Assembly: GCA_003427395.1 (NCBI GenBank)
Contig: BFEA01001086.1
Span: 161,921 to 185,927, forward strand
Direction: 5' to 3'
Origin: Chara braunii
Taxonomy: Eukaryota > Streptophyta > Charophyceae > Charales > Characeae
Length of the DNA: 24,007 bases
The notes beneath the pieces are model-generated. The model was not told the origin of the DNA and made no database searches. It saw nothing but the letters and a program-made list of their open reading frames with translations. Below, piece after piece: positions 9,004 through 17,955 of this stretch; the first letter of the stretch is position 1; every line of letters begins with the position of its first letter. The position numbers and the translations under genes are program-made.

Positions 9004-9270
9004 GACGAGCAACTGCAGTCTCGTTTGCTCGCTTCGCTCAAAGTTGTCTCATCCTTGCTCCCTGGATCAGACGAGGAACTGTGAACTCTTTTGAACGTCT
9101 GGCTCGAGGTTATAACATTCTCGGATCTTTTATTTGACGAGCCACCGCAGACTCATTCGAATATTTGGCTCGAATATTTCTTATGCATGGTCTCTTCGAT
9201 ATTTCACGCGCAACTGCGGAGTTATTAGTTTGCTTGGCTCGAAATTGTTCCTACCCCCGCATCCCTGATT
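9004..9270 (+). repeat. Degenerate 66-bp tandem repeat, four units
   Basis: Units begin at 9004, 9070, 9136 and 9205. Each opens with GACGAGCAACTGCAGACTC-like sequence (fourth unit CACGCGCAACTGCGGAGTT) and carries a TTTGGCTCGAAAT-like block about 40 bp later. The period is 66, 66 and 69 bp. The units differ from each other substantially, so the array is old. Confidence 0.75.
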
Positions 9271-9273
9271 CAG

Positions 9274-9386
9274 TGAGAGAAAGAGAGGAAGAACAGTGAG
9301 CGGGGGAGAGTGAATGGGCGAGAGTGAGAGGGGAGGAGAACCGGGAACGAGAGATGAAGATGGAGGGGAGAGGAATAGAGGGCAGT
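9274..9386 (+). repeat. GA-rich low-complexity tract
   Basis: About 110 bp almost wholly of purines on the + strand, with repeated GAGAG and GGGGA words. It directly follows the 66-bp repeat. The opposite strand gives three stacked open frames rich in Ser, Leu and Pro, which I read as composition artefacts. Confidence 0.8.
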
Positions 9387-9660
9387 ATGACCTCTCCAAG
9401 GGGAACAACAATACTTAACGGGGCGTGAACTCGTCCATTCTGCAGTTGAGTGTGAACAATCAGGTGCCTCACGACTTTGCCCAATTGTAGCATTTGCAAC
9501 TGTTTGGACTAGCCAATCCAACGGAGAGCTGACGAAGCTCGTCTCAAATTCATTGATCTTTGTGTAGGAAAATTTTAACTAACCGTTTGTGGGATCTTGA
9601 AGCCTGATTGCACGAGCTTATCACTGGGAGAGTTTTCTTGGTCTGCTATTTGAGCATCCG

Positions 9661-9680
9661 AGCTCGCTGTGGGGCGAGCT
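9661..9680 (+). other. Small inverted repeat
   Basis: AGCTCGC and GCGAGCT flank a 6-base loop, forming a 7-bp hairpin upstream of the T-rich tract. Its significance is unknown. Confidence 0.4.
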
Positions 9681-9713
9681 GCTGACCGTTGTTTTTTTTT
9701 GTTCTAACTGCAG

Positions 9714-9902
9714 AACGAACTACCTGAACTGGCGATCGAGTTACCAAATCCTGTTAGGGCACGAGTATGCAAAACAGCTCATCGGCTGTCTAACTTGCTG
9801 TTGGTCGAGCTTGCTGGTCGGACGATTGACCTTCCAAATGCTGGCATTGCGTGTGCTAGTAGGGATGCTGAAAATACGAAAAAGTTGAAACAGGGTTCAT
9901 AA
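9714..9902 (+). CDS. Possible 3'-terminal exon of an unknown gene
   Basis: A T-rich tract (9691-9702) followed by CTAACTGCAG ending at 9713 resembles a 3' splice acceptor, although the branch-like CTAAC is unusually close to the AG. From 9714 the frame is open for 62 codons and ends in TAA 9900-9902. An in-frame TAA lies inside the putative intron just before the acceptor, so the frame would need splicing. The predicted peptide starts NELPELAIELPNPVRARVCK and looks protein-like, with alternating hydrophobic and charged residues, but I recognise no family. No donor site or upstream exon was identified. A random frame of this length is not rare, so this is a weak call. Confidence 0.22.
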   Translation, partial: NELPELAIELPNPVRARVCKTAHRLSNLLLVELAGRTIDLPNAGIACASRDAENTKKLKQGS

Positions 9903-10389
9903 CCGTACTATCAAAGCTTGAANCCTGCTGGTCGCTGAGGACCTCGGAAGTGGGCNTGGCGACTGACAGGCGTCGTTGCCCTTGGCTTCAGCGAACTGCG
10001 GGCGACCNCTCCCCGGGTTTCCTCACAACGTCACTCCAGCCAACCGAGAGGTCAGTGTGTAAACCCGGAAGTTCAAAATTGCCCATAAGCCGCACAATCT
10101 CACGCACGTATACATCAAAAACCACGCAGAGGNAAAAAAAACANTCCCAACATTCCTTGATTCCCCAAAAAAAGCACGTTTGGCTGCTAGGCAGCCACCC
10201 GACAACCAGCCCACACCCCATTTCTCGCCATCCCCGACGAGCCNCTCTCATGACTTTTTTNTTTTAACCTTTGNCCCTCACCCAACGTTCTCCTTCGAAG
10301 TTCGTTTCTCATTTCATCCCATTCTCTTGGTTAGATTAACCCNCATTGTCTAGTCACAGCGCCATCCTTTCCTTTAACCCCACCTTTAA
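9903..10389. other. No gene recognised
   Basis: Mixed sequence with short poly-A and poly-T runs near 10133 and 10255 and scattered ambiguous bases. Short open frames on both strands carry no motif. It is the 3' flank of retrotransposon copy 2, and part may be its eroded LTR, but no matching repeat is present near 17080 to prove that. Confidence 0.4.
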
Positions 10390-10390
10390 A

Positions 10391-10558
10391 CTACTGTACA
10401 CGACCCACAGTACATTCCTCCCTTTGGATCCATAGGCCCCTTACGACNTCTGTCGCTCTAATTATGGTACATTCTTGCTTCTCTACTATGGTACAATTTC
10501 CCTTTTCGACTCATAATCCTTCTTGGAACACGCCTTCCTAACTATGGTATAATATTCC
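10391..10558 (-). repeat. TATGGTACAAT-type repeat cluster downstream of pol copy 2
   Basis: The motif occurs as AATTATGGTACATTC (10460-10474), ACTATGGTACAATTTC (10485-10500) and AACTATGGTATAATATTCC (10540-10558), with weaker copies at 10391 (ACTACTGTACACG) and 10406 (CACAGTACATTCC). It sits immediately 3' of the minus-strand pol frame, in the untranslated or LTR-proximal part of the element. The near-palindromic GTAC core means both strands carry a similar word. Confidence 0.65.
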
Positions 10559-10568
10559 CCAAGCGACT

Positions 10569-11943
10569 TTATGTTCGTCCTCGTCTCCTCATCCTCTTCT
10601 CGCGTCTCTCTCTTTTTCGTTTTCTCTCTTCTCNNTCCNGTTTAATTCTCAAGGNTTTCCTTGAGGCGTTCCTTCTTTCTCTTAGCCTGCGTTTTCCTAA
10701 CCNGTCGGTGTCACTGTCATCCTCTCTAGGTCGTTTCTTTTTCCTAGGGGTCTTTGGAAGGGAAGGTGTCCGAACCTTGTACCCCTTCTTCGGCGGGCGA
10801 GACGATGCCCCTTGTCTGGAGGTCTCCCCTTTTTCNTGGGTGATGGTCAATTTTGTGTCAAGCGCTTCCTTCCCTTTTCGTTTTGGCTCCTCCCNAAGCG
10901 TCCCTCTCGATCNGAAGAGNTTGAGGCGAGCCCCANCGATGGGGTCCCGAAGCCTAGTCCCATCTAATTCGGTGAGTATATACGCCCCCCCATCCAATCT
11001 CCTTAGGACTTTATAGGGCCCCATCCATCGGTTTGCTAATTTCCGGCTCCAGGTCTTTTCCAGGGATGAGTCGTACATTAGGACCAGGTCGTTAACCCCT
11101 ATCGGCGTTTTCCGGACTCGCAGATTTTTGTCCCACCTATCTTTCTCTTTCACCCTCTCTTTCTCGACATTCTCCCGCGCCTCGGTTAGTCCGACATCCA
11201 AATTCTCAGCTATTTGCTGTATCCGTGCCTCCAACAGTGCATTCCTGGTCATGTTGGTTTTCCACAAGACACTCGTCCAAGTGTCGATGAGTAGGGGACA
11301 ATGCCTACCGAACCAAAGGGTGTAAGGAGGGTTCCCCGTGCTGGATTTGACCGTGATATTATCGGCCCAAACCGCGTACCGCAAATACCTCGACCATTGT
11401 TCGGCGCGACCCTTGCACCATTTTGCTAGATCGTCCACAATCGTTTGGTGACCCCGCTGTACCGGCGCATTGCTTTGGGGGTGGTAAGCGGTCGTATACG
11501 CAACACTTATCCTTGCCTTCTCTAACAATACCTTGACCTTCTGGCTTAAGAATTCCGCCCCCCTATCCATGACTATCCTCCCGACACACCCGTACCTCGT
11601 GATGTACTCAAGGAGAAAGTCGCTTACCTCTTCGGCCGTTTTCTTCTTAATGGCCTTAGCTTCCACGAACCCGGTGAGATCGTCGCGGGCGTTGACTATA
11701 TACCGAAGCCCGCCGATCCCTTTTGGCATAGTCACTAAGTCCTCATGAACCTTCTCACCCGGAACCGTCGGGAGCGATGGAACTAGGGGCTCTTTGTATC
11801 GAACCGTCGCCCTCTTTTGGCAAGCCTCACATGTCGAGCAGTACTTCTCGATTTCTGTGTACTGCCCGTCCCACCAATAGAGTCTACGGACCTTATCAAA
11901 AGTACCCTTTAACCCCCTATGGCCTCCAACGACCGTCGTGTAT
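10569..11943 (-). pseudogene. Integrase, copy 2, with basic C-terminal tail
   Basis: Open without a stop from about 11943: VVGGHRGLKGTF and CSTCEACQKR (zinc finger), then HEDLVTMPKGIGG (first catalytic Asp), IVMDRGAEFLSQK (second Asp) and TAYHPQSNAPVQRGHQ, where the catalytic Glu is Gln (codon 11457-11459). GPYKVLRRLDGGAYILTELDG is the C-terminal SH3-like domain. The last 110 residues are a Lys/Arg/Glu-rich tail of about the same length and character as in copy 1 but with little sequence identity. It could serve nuclear entry or chromatin targeting, which is inference only. The frame is the longest intact piece of either element. Confidence 0.9.
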
Positions 11944-13134
11944 TTCCTCTATGACCGCCCTTCTTTCCTCCGGATCGCACAGTACCCTCATGGGAATTGC
12001 AAACTTGGTGGGTCTCTTAAAGAGATGGCCTCCTCGCAGGCAATATCCTAGCGTTTCTTGCTGGATTCTTTCGGTCCCCGTTTCCCTACCGGCTAAATAC
12101 AGTCCTATGTCCTGGTACTTCCCGTCGTAGAGATTAGCGAGAAAGGTCCTCGGGGCCTCTTCCTCTTCCCGGTTGCTCACCGCTACTTGCGCCCTATTAG
12201 CGGCGACTTTCTTTACCTCTTTTTTGGCCATCGTTACCGCCTATTCCTTAAGCCTCGGTAGGTCCTCTTTACGAATCGGGACCCGGGACAAACCGTCCGC
12301 AACCTGTTTTTTGGCCCCCGATACCCTCTCGATCTTATAATCATAAAGCCTAACATGTATCATCCATCGGGCGATGGTCGAATCGCTTAGCGAGAAATCC
12401 TTTTGAAGAACCGCGACCACTGCTGTTGGATCAACACTCAGGAGAAATCATCGCCCGTATATGTAATGGCGAAAGACCTTGAGGCAATGCAGTATTCCCA
12501 ATACTTTCTTTTTGAACTCGTTATAATTTCGTTTGGCGGGGTTCAAGGTCCTGCTCTCGAACCGTAACGGTCTCTCCTTCCCCTTTCCATCCTTTTGAGA
12601 TAAGAGGCCCCCCACCGAGTTAGGCCCCGCGTCCGTAGAAACCACGAATGGACGATACTCCTCGTCCTCGAAGAACGGAACTCCTACGACCTGCCTACCT
12701 TCGCGGAATTCCTCGTTTAGTGCTTCCATGGCCGCGGCCTGCTCTCCCCCCCAAATCCAACCTTCCGATTTCCTAAGCAGTTGTCTAAGGGGTTCTGCTT
12801 TCTCACCGTAGGCCTTTATGAAGATTCTCCAGTAGCCCACCACCCCTAGAAACTGTCCAACTTTCGTTATTGACTTGAGTGGCGATGGCCAGGTCATCAA
12901 TTTCTCTAATTTCCCGGGATCGGGCCTCCGCCCACCCTTGTCGCAGATGAAACCCGGTATCTTGATGGACGACAGGTCCCAACGACTCTTACTTCCGCTT
13001 ACCGTGAGGTTAGCATCGTCTAATTTCACAAGGACATTCCTGGCATCGCTCATTTGGTCCGATACGAACTTTCTCACCCCGGGAAAGACCACNGTCTCAT
13101 CCCGTTCAACCGGCCTTTTTATCGGTTCGTCCAC
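11917..13134 (-). pseudogene. RT C-terminus, RNase H and integrase zinc-finger start, copy 2
   Basis: One frame broken by TGA 12448-12450 and TAG 12241-12243. It begins in the sequence that should follow the RT catalytic box (DEPIKRPVERDE), then DDANLTVSGSKSRW and FLGVVGYWRIFIKAYGEKAEP. RNase H is complete in outline: VSTDAGPNSVGG, RTLNPAKRNYNEFKKKV and, after the TGA, LSVDPTAV with the Asp that copy 1 has lost. The domain ends with IERVSGAKKQVADGLSR. The connection region reaches IHDG at about 11935, where a 2-base deletion relative to copy 1 shifts the frame and gives a TAG at 11917-11919. Confidence 0.9.
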
Positions 13135-14079
13135 CCCATCGGTACTACCATCATTTGGACCAGNCCTAGAGACNTATGCATAGAGGTCATGTGTCTGTCT
13201 CGTGAGTCCAAGGGTATTTCGTCATACCCCGAGAAGAGATCGCAGATCGAGTATATTGAGCGACCTGCCGATCCTTCCGCAAGTAAGTCAGCCTCAGGTA
13301 TGGATCCCACGTCCCTTATAGTGACCNCGTTGGTCCTTTGGAGGTTCTGAATCCACCTCGGCTTCAAGTTCTTGCTACCCCCTTTTCTCAGAAAGAACCA
13401 TTTGTTGGAGTAAGCACTCTCNCAAGGCTCCGCGACGAACGTTCTGATTTTTTCCTTGATAAAGGCCACTATCTCCTCCTTCTCCTTTTNAGCATATTTC
13501 CATTGGGGTCTATCCTTCCAAGGTACGTGAGGAATCGTGTGGATCCGAGTGGGCTTAGCGTACCTTGGGTCGATCCTCCCCCTCTCCGAGTCATCGAAAG
13601 CTATGGCCTTATCGCAGCCCCTTAGGGTCATAGCCACGTACTTTTTTTCTTCTTCCGTGAGATTCTCATCCCCTATATCCATCTTGGTCAACCTATCGGC
13701 CGTAATTCTTTGACCCTCTGTTTCCTTCCTCTTTCTGATGATATCGGCAATCTCCTCCTCCAATATCAAAGTTTCCCCCGTTCTATCCCTGCTGACCGCG
13801 GCGGGTTTTACCTTTTTCGCCACGGTTTCGTGTTTCTTGATACCACCGGCTAGGGGGATTCCTCCAAAAAAGACAGTCTCACACATCCACCGAACTCCTC
13901 CTCCTCATCCTCCTTCTCGTACCCTATCTCGTTGATCACAACCCTGCCCCCGACGTCCTCGACCTCTAATTGGTCCCCGGGGGTCCCTTATCCGTAAAGG
14001 GCGCTTCCTCCAGACGGACTCGGCATACCCTCGACTGGTTACTCTTCCGCCTAGGAATGTTGGTTCTGTTCTGCTCATC
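13119..14079 (-). pseudogene. Protease-RT spacer and N-terminal RT, copy 2
   Basis: The spacer first reads VRLEEAPFTDKG, then shifts frame to an acidic EEEEFGG stretch that matches copy 1. From 13886 a 255-codon frame holds the RT fingers and palm: DPRYAKPTRIHTIPHVPW, WFFLRKGGSKNLKPRWIQN, motif A as DLFSGYDEIPLDSRDRHM, and VQMMVVPMGWTN. It then ends abruptly at TAA 13119-13121. The next expected 28 or so residues, including the F-L-D-D box, are missing, and the downstream RT resumes in another frame at 13134. Confidence 0.9.
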
Positions 14080-15396
14080 TTACGCGTTCACGGTCTTCAG
14101 GACCACCTGGATTCCATGCGGACTTTGGATTGAAAGGGTCTGACTTCCATCGGACAGGTCAACCGTGGTAGTGTGAACCACGCTTAGCCAGGTTCTACCG
14201 AGGATCAACTCGGAGAAACACTCTTTCACCGAAAATATTGGGACCGAGGCCTCGACGCCCGCGACCTCGATCACAGGGTTGTGACACACCCCCTTTGCCA
14301 ATTGTAGCTTGTTATCCGCCACTACCATTGACATTTGTACCCCCAAATCTATTTCCAGGCCTAGCTCCCGGGCAATGGAGTCTCTACATACCGTGGACTC
14401 GGACCCATTGTCTACCAGAGCCCTCATCTTCTTTTCACTAACTACCGCTCGGAGCTGGCCGCTCCCTAACACATAGAACTTCTTGGTCTCCTCCCCTGAG
14501 AAGAAGTTACCCAGCAGTTCTTTCATGGTAATGTGGNAANACTGTACTTCTTCCTTGGCTGGACCTTCCCCCGGTACCGTGGGTCCCCCGGCGAGCGGGA
14601 CTCTTACCTTCTTTGTGATGCTTAGGAGTTCTTCCCTGGCGCTTTTATTGACGGCTAGGTATTCCAGAAGCGTGCACTGCATAGGCAGCATCAGGGTTCT
14701 CCTAAGGGGGGCTGCCGTGTCTATCTCATCCAAGGTGCATTTCATTTCGAACTTTTTAGGCCCCCTCTTCCTAGGCGATTGGGGTGAAGTGGGCTCCTCC
14801 TTCTTTTCTTCCGCAACTTTGGCATCGACCATTGGTTGGTCGTCGTCGCATGTCCTGCCTCCCCCACCTTCCGCCACGTTCTCTTGGCTTTTAGACGTCT
14901 CGACCCCAACCTGTGTTCTTACCCTTAGGCAAGGCCTCTCTTCCTCAGGCTGGGTCTCAATGAACTTGATGCTGGACACCTGGGGTTCCCTAATGGATAC
15001 ACCTCCAGGTGACTCCGTCATTTGGATATGGGACATGTTGGAGGTGCCCCCAATTTCAGGTTTCTTTCCCAGCCTCGCTTCTTGGAGGGCTATTCTTTTG
15101 TCCCGAGTCACCTTTATTGACGGGTAGAAGTAAACCGCCTCTCCACCATCTTCCCACACAACCCATTTGTTTTCATTCAGCTTAATCACCCCCAACCTTA
15201 AGGCCTCCGCGAGATGAGGACAGTCCCTTTTGATGTGACTTTCTTTATTGCGGTAAACACACCCGCTTCGAGCTTGCGGGTTGTTGAGGTGCAGACCCCC
15301 TTGCGTCGCAGCGACCATAGGCACAGGGGGAGCCGCCGGTGGTGGCGCAGGTGGTGGCGGAGTCCTGACCTCGGGTCGCGCCTCAGTGGCCCTCAC
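14080..15396 (-). pseudogene. Gag zinc knuckle plus aspartic protease, copy 2
   Basis: A single 438-codon frame. A Pro/Ala-rich linker leads to the knuckle CVYRNKESHIKRDC, in which the second Cys is Arg (codon 15250-15252), so zinc binding is probably lost. Next come a FYPSIKV motif (copy 1: FPSM), an acidic middle, and DEIDTAAPLRRTLMLPMQCT, which shows that Gag and protease are fused in one frame in this family. The protease loop is D-N-G-S-E (Asp codon 14410-14412), followed by GVCHNPVIEVAGVEA and ELILGRTWLS, the C-terminal strand and turn of a retropepsin monomer. It ends with TAA at 14080-14082, after which similarity to copy 1 continues in the same frame, so the stop may be secondary. 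Confidence 0.88.
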
Positions 15397-16794
15397 TTGA
15401 GGCGTGTCTCCCCACCTTCCATCCCTAGCGTCCTTGCAATAAGAATTCCCCCAATCGGGGCCTCGGTTTCCTCCTATCTCTCGGTCATTCCTCCAGCCTC
15501 CTTGGTTTCTTGGCTCGTTTCTCTANCCCGTTTGNCGTTCTCCCCATCGTNGGNCAGGTGGACCATGTGGACCAGGTGGACCAGGGGGTGGTCTGTCACT
15601 CCCCCGAGGGCCATCGTTCCGTGTGTTACGCATACTACGGAGCGCTATGTCCAGGGTTTCTTTCATGTATTCCCTCANGTCCACTCCTCCTCCCGTGAAG
15701 ACTNCCTCGGTGACCTTTTCGGAATTGGCCGAGTCTCTTNGNTTTTTTTCAAGGACTTCTTTCCTTTTCTCCTCGGGTAGGTGCAGCATAAACATTACGC
15801 ACCTCTCCACCTCCGACAACATCCCTCTATCCACTAGGGCTTGGGACAAGCGTTTGAACCTCCGGGTGAAGGTCATCAANCTCTCCCGTTCTCCCCTCGT
15901 AACACGACACAAGCCCTCTACGGTGGGGATTAAATCGTCACACGCGAAGGTCCGTAATAGACTACTTTTAAAGGTCCTCNACTGCCCATCTGCTGGGTAG
16001 ATAGCCCTAATTGTTGGGTTTAATTCCGGGTCCGAGTGCTGGATGAAGTGGTCTATCCACTCCTTCTCGGAGAACCTCTTCCGGTAAGCGTAACTTTCCC
16101 ACTTCTCGACGAACCCAGTCACATCTCGTCCGTNAAAAAAAAGTGCTTCCAGACCCAAGTTGACGTCATAGTATGGGACTCTTCGGTCATCGNAGCNGCG
16201 GAAATAGGGTCCCTCCATGAGCNCGTCAATCACCGNGTCGTACGGCTTGTACCAGGAGGGGTCCGGCCCCTCAATCCGCGGTCGGGGTCTCGGGGGCCCC
16301 CAAGATTCTTCCCCGTAGCGTCCTTTCTCATTCGGCCATTCCGTCTCCCAACGTGCGGGTTCCGGACCCCTAAATCCTCTCCAGGTGTCCACCCCCAGAC
16401 TTCTCCCCATTACCTCTCTGGGAGCCCACGCGGCATCCGATTCCCTCTCGGCCCATCTCCTTGGCCTGCCGCTAGCTTCCACCGACCTCTCATCTCTTAG
16501 GTCCCTTCTATTCGGACCCCCTTCTTCTTCTCTCCTAGGCGGTCGGTACCCTGGCCTATCTCTTGAAAATTCCCGAGCCTCTCCCGTCCTTGCTTCATTG
16601 TCCACTAAATTTGCCCATCGAGGCTCTACTGGAAGGCCCCTTGAGGCTTCGGCCGCTCTCTCTCTCACTGGCACCCGCGGCTCTACCTCCCTATGCACTC
16701 GCACTTCCGAGCTAGCTCTTTGACCCTCCAAGATTTGCCTTTCCCCTGAAGCCGTCTCTAGGCCCCTCTCGGCCCTGTTTATCAATTTTGTACC
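15397..16794 (-). pseudogene. gag: Gag polyprotein N-terminal and capsid part, copy 2
   Basis: Open from a stop at 16795-16797 down to a TAG at about 15520-15522, and then in the same frame into the zinc-knuckle/protease ORF. The N-terminal 170 residues are Arg/Glu/Gly-rich and probably disordered. The capsid-like core follows (FVEKWESYAYRKRFSEKEW, then FTRRFKRLSQALVDRG and SEVERCVMFMLHLPEEKRKE), the part that also opens copy 1. After it comes a Pro/Gly-rich linker. Eight or more ambiguous bases fall in the segment. There is no good ATG: the first start-like codon is TTG at 16785, and an acidic reading at 16926-17080 in another frame may be the displaced true N-terminus. Confidence 0.8.
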
Positions 16795-16925
16795 CTATGT
16801 TATTTCTTTCGTCACCCTACTTAGCCTATTCCTAACTCGGGGCTCTTCTCAACCCCCCTTCTTACTGACGTTAACCGGTGGACGAGAGAGTCCTGCCTCC
16901 ACCTCACTCTCCATGCACCCTATCG

Positions 16926-17080
16926 TTATCCTCTAGTAGCCCTCCTCACTATCGTCACCTTCTTCGGAATCGTCTTCTTCCCCTGAGTCTCCTCCTCACT
17001 CGATTCCTGGATCTCACTACCCTCTTCCGACTCCTCGCTGGTCACAGTCCACCAAGAGTCNCTTACTCGTTTCTCTTCAC
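16926..17080 (-). pseudogene. gag: Probable displaced N-terminal Gag fragment, copy 2
   Basis: Minus-strand frame reading SWWTVTSEESEEGSEI and further Glu/Ser-rich residues, ending at TAA 16926-16928 and lying in a different frame from the main Gag. It may be the start of Gag separated by an indel. The same frame stays open up to 17219, but above about 17080 the plus strand gives a more protein-like reading, so I stop the fragment there. Confidence 0.35.
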
Positions 17081-17239
17081 AGGCTGCTAAGGCCCCTTGT
17101 GGAGACCCGATTTTGGGATAGGACGGGAGAGTACGAAGGGGCCTTGCTCCAGACGCTGCGCGAGGAAGGGGAAATCGGTCGCGCGAGGTATGAGGACTCG
17201 CTGGTAGAGGCNGCCGCAAGGTTGGNCGGTGTGAGGTAA
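17060..17239 (+). pseudogene. C-terminal fragment of an unknown ORF upstream of the 17248 gene
   Basis: On the + strand an open frame ends at TAA 17237-17239 and reads TRFWDRTGEYEGALLQTLRE followed by EEGEIGRARYEDSLVEAAARL, a helix-forming stretch. It lies only 8 bases before the ATG at 17248, the same tight packing as in the rest of the block. Its 5' part is cut off where retrotransposon copy 2 begins (about 17060-17080). I recognise no family. Confidence 0.35.
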
Positions 17240-17247
17240 GGCCCCCA

Positions 17248-17955
17248 ATGATTAGATACGACAGGGGGGGCCGTGATGGTACCTTAGAGAGGGCTTGAAC
17301 ATCGGGAGAGAGTTATGGAGTAACCCTCCCTAGGGTTAGAGAGGAAGGAGTGGTGTCTACAGAGTTCTTCGAGATCTACGGGCAAGAGACGGTAATGTGG
17401 TTCTCGGTGGTCTGCGAAGGGGGAAGCCGCACTAGGAAGACTNAGATCTTTCTGTCTCCCGACGACCGACGATTCTNNGCAACCGAGTTAGCGGAAGGGA
17501 AAGACCCCCTAGACATCGCCCGAAAGGCCCTAGAACGACTAAGGAGATTGAGAGGGGGCGGNGCCGAGGGACNCGTGGTTGATAGAGTGGAATACCGAGG
17601 AAGGTCAGAAGTTCCAAGGGAGGCTCACGGGAGAACTTGGGAGATCCCAACCTGGGCCTACCGGCTACTCTACGCCGATGACGCAACCGTAAGGAGGGTC
17701 CNAAATAGGGGACANGTGATAGAGAAATTCCAATTAGGCGAAGAAGGGGGGCACAAACTGTTCACCCAGTGTTGGGAATCGAGAGAAGANACAGACTTCG
17801 AGTGGTGGGCGCTCNTCGGAGAATTCATCAAACCCCTGTTTAGAGGACAACCCGGAGAGGTGGATAGGGACCTGATCAGGCAGTGCTCTCAAGAGGGGGT
17901 AAGGGGGATTTCCGATCTAGAAATCGNCAACCCTAGAGGCGACCGGATTTCCTAG
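17248..17955 (+). pseudogene. Unknown-family protein, inverted paralogue (member E)
   Basis: From ATG 17248 (MIRYDRGG, resembling the MVRF start of its paralogues) the frame runs 235 codons to TAG 17953-17955, with one internal TGA at 17296-17298. Shared features with the minus-strand members are a VTLPR-x-R segment (also in 18443-19255), IFLSPDD (others IFLSKEG, IFLNEEAW), G-x-DPL-x-x-AR followed by basic helices, VPR, and a C-terminal L-F-T-x-C segment matching LYTRC and LYTHC. It is the only member on the + strand and lies tail-to-tail with the truncated member at 17918-18456. About eight ambiguous bases fall within it. Function unknown. Confidence 0.6.

Larger units (their letters stand above)
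10569..17080 (-). mobile_element. Ty3/gypsy-like LTR retrotransposon, copy 2 (decayed)
   Basis: Same domain order and clear residue-level collinearity with copy 1, read on the minus strand from Gag (about 16.9 kb) to integrase (10569). I could not find an LTR pair or primer-binding site. The Gag end stops near 17080, where plus-strand reading of a different kind takes over, so the 5' end seems truncated. Lesions include a TAG between Gag and the zinc knuckle, a broken zinc knuckle, out-of-frame loss of the RT catalytic box, a TGA in RNase H, a frameshift before the integrase zinc finger, and a Glu-to-Gln change at the integrase active site. Confidence 0.9.

Noticed and set aside
9181-9521. 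Three stacked minus-strand ORFs of about 80 codons
   Set aside because: They read the complement of the GA-rich tract and are low-complexity Ser/Leu/Pro sequence.
5741-10568. LTR pairs for either retrotransposon
   Set aside because: I looked for shared terminal sequence between the 3' flanks and the 5' sides and for TG..CA ends with target duplications and found none by eye; eroded or outside-window LTRs remain possible.
14238-15127. Plus-strand ORFs of 67-214 codons opposite Gag/protease of copy 2
   Set aside because: They are antisense shadows of the recognisable minus-strand zinc-knuckle/protease frame.
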